A stretch of 64,000 nt of DNA from Diplosphaera chodatii (lineage: Eukaryota; Chlorophyta; Trebouxiophyceae; Prasiolales; Stichococcaceae), in contig JAALGY010000054.1 in assembly GCA_032358165.1 (NCBI GenBank), positions 186,001 to 250,000 of the forward strand, in the 5' to 3' direction. The notes below the pieces were generated by a model. It made no database searches. It saw only the letters and a list, made by a program, of their open reading frames with translations, and was not told the origin of the DNA. A program made the position numbers and the translations under genes. Below are positions 62,099-64,000 of the stretch, one piece after another (the first letter of the stretch is position 1; the number at the start of each line of letters is the position of its first letter).

Positions 62099-63737
62099 TC
62101 ACCAGCGCTGCAGCAGGCTGGGGGCGGCAGCAGCCGCCCAGCGCGCCAGGCCGGCCGCCTTCCAGCCCGCCAGCAGCCACAGCGCCGCCAGCACCGCATG
62201 CCCAATGGCGGCCTCCCAGGGCTCGGCCGCCGGGAAGCCGCATGTCACATGGTACTTGTATGCCTGGATGCGCACGCGCCTGCGGCAACAAAGTCAGCAT
62301 GATGTTTCAGCAAGCCGGGACCATGGGTGTCCGCTGGTGTTGAACCTACGTACTGAATACTTTGCACTGTATAAATCCAATACAAGACCATGGGGATTGC
62401 CTGTTCGTTTGCGAAGAGGTGAGCCGTGTTGATGCAGGTGCCTTCAGAAGTGCACCTGGTGATGCGGCGGAGCAGCGAGGGGTGCGGGTCCCACAGGCAT
62501 GCGACTGGGTGGCTGTCCCCCATCTGCGCACACCGAGTGCAACAAACGTTATGTTCCCACCACCAGCAGAGCACACCACACATCCATTATGGCATTGGAG
62601 CATGTATGCACTGCCACAAGTTCATCTGACATATATAACTGGCATACTTTGCATCGGTCAGCAGAGGAGCAGACCGGGGCACCAGACCGGAGGGAGGCTG
62701 GCAGGCACTGCACTATGGCAGGAGGAATACAACATGCAGGCAAGTGCCGTTACGGTGGCAAGGGTCTGTGGCGGTCACCTGGAAAGACGGCATGCGCCCA
62801 TGCAGCGAGCGAGCCGAGTCGTGGCGCAGGTGGCAGGCGGAGTACGTCTGCATGGCACCAGCATACATACGCTGCTTGGGCTGCCATTCTGCTGCAGGCT
62901 GTCAAGAGAGACCCCCAGAATGCAATGACGCATAGCCAAGCAGCTGTTCGTGACGATGTACAACTGCATGACGCATCATGATAGCAGCATGCTGAGGCAG
63001 TCCAGCATACCGCGGAAAAGCTGGCACTGACGCTGGAACTCGGCCAGGGTTGAACGTCCAGCTGGGGCTGCTGTGTCGGCGGCATCGTTGGCGGCTCTTG
63101 AGCTGCTGTGTGCAGAGGCACACGCACTGACAGGGCCCGCCCGGCGGGTGCGTCACCGGCTACAGACGCGGCCACTTTTTTCAAGCCATGAAGTGCGCAT
63201 CAATCCATCCCTTGGGCATCATGCATTGTGCATGCCGGCTGCTGATGAGCTGCCTGATGTTGCATCAATGCGATCTGCTGGGTCATGTCAGGGCAGCTGT
63301 GCAAGGACTCGTGTTCCTCAACCAGATGTATGGCAGCAGCATGTGCCTAGGTGCTAAGTACCTGCTGCGCTTGGGTTGTGCATCGGGAGGGCTGCGCTGG
63401 TGACGTCACTAGTGCCGCAACCGTCTACCTTTGGACCGCCGCTGCCCTCGCCACTGCCCTCAGCGTCACGTTCGCATCCGATTGTTCGACTGACATGGTA
63501 TCGCAGGTGATGCGCTCGCGGGGTGTCCGCCAGACTGTCGGACTGCCACGCCGCCGCTGTTCTGCCAGCCGCTAGGGCGGCAGCTATGCCGCAATAAGGG
63601 CTGCAGGCGGCTGAGGCGGCGGCTTCAATACCGGCAGTGACCTCAGTGTCTGAGCTGTCGTAGATGCATGCTGCTGCCAATGCCGGCGGCAGGCTCCTGC
63701 TGCGACGGCCGCGGCGGCGGTGGCGGCCCCTGGTCAT
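62099..63737 (-). CDS. Unknown protein with C-terminal hydrophobic segment
   Basis: Not recognised. Proposed exons: 63362-63737 (start MTRGRHRRRGRRSRS; Arg-rich then Ala/Ser-rich, perhaps a transit peptide), about 62995-63105 (RSTLAEFQRQCQLFRGMLDC), about 62778-62897 (KQRMYAGAMQTYSACHLRHD), about 62455-62525 (DPHPSLLRRITR) and about 62099-62290 (RIQAYKYHVTCGFPAAEPWE, then AVLAALWLLAGWKAAGL, stop 62099-62101). Coding bias and GT-AG borders support the individual exons, but the joins are not all fixed. The hydrophobic stretch of about 17 residues near the end suggests one membrane span. An Arg-rich N-terminus with a small soluble middle would suit an organelle protein; this is inference only. 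Confidence 0.45.
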
Positions 63738-64000
63738 GATGGAAGCCGCGCACTTGCCTCGTTTGACCTGTCAAATCATCGAAGTATACTCAACCATGTG
63801 CCATAACAGGCTCATTGATGTTGCCAGCTGCAGAGCTGCACATCCAAGGTCGTGGACATGACACTGCGGCACGCATGTGTCGCAACCCACTGGTACACCA
63901 TGTCGCCGCCATACTGTGCAGTTAGATCAGGGTATCATCACGAAATCAGCAACGTTCACCTTGCCCTGAAAGCGCACAGCACGGACGTTTGCCTCCAGAC
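63738..64000. other. Right-edge region
   Basis: Upstream flank of gene 13. I see no gene or recognisable element up to the window end. Confidence 0.4.

Overview
The window looks like nuclear DNA of a unicellular green alga, most likely a GC-rich trebouxiophyte of the Chlorella type. The genes have many short exons separated by GT-AG introns of roughly 100-400 bp. Coding exons are strongly GC-biased, proteins carry long Ala/Gln/Pro-rich disordered stretches, and the set includes a chromomethylase (BAH + chromodomain + cytosine methyltransferase), a plant-type amino-acid permease and a tRNA split by an intron. The lineage is inferred from gene content and style, not from a search.

Layout: (1) 1-9107 (+), a chromomethylase-like DNA methyltransferase whose 5' end lies outside the window. 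(2) 9915-15164 (-), an AAAP amino-acid/auxin permease with a tandem array of interchangeable last exons. (3) 16056-16189 (-), an intron-containing tRNA, best read as Ile(UAU). (4) 16982-27601 (-), a P4-ATPase lipid flippase. (5) 29335-37476 (+), a five-Tudor protein of about 1,714 residues with three intronic hairpins. (6) 38254-43917 (+), a RECQ5-like helicase ending in a TFIIS N-terminal domain. (7) 44293-49306 (+), a telobox-type single-Myb protein with a C-terminal ankyrin-like region. (8) 50034-51053 (-), an intronless malate dehydrogenase. (9) 51554-53781 (+), Ran GTPase. (10) 54202-55747 (+), an unknown protein. (11) 56290-57710 (-), a haloacid-dehalogenase-type hydrolase. (12) 58426-61200 (+), an unknown Cys-containing, Gln-rich protein. 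(13) 62099-63737 (-), an unknown protein with a C-terminal hydrophobic segment.

How they relate: this is ordinary eukaryotic gene order, not operons. Several genes share a nuclear theme (DNA methylation, Tudor reading, RecQ helicase, telobox Myb, Ran), but no functional link can be claimed from proximity alone. The flippase and five-Tudor genes, MDH and Ran, and the HAD gene and gene 12 are divergent pairs that may share promoter regions.

Exon models for the five-Tudor, RECQ5-like, Ran, HAD and unknown (54202-55747) genes were joined by hand and keep an open frame across every splice. The permease has one junction I could not reconcile, and the starts of the Myb gene and gene 13 are tentative. 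The strongest signals for follow-up are the permease's last-exon array, the helicase-TFIIS fusion, the intronic hairpins and the split tRNA.
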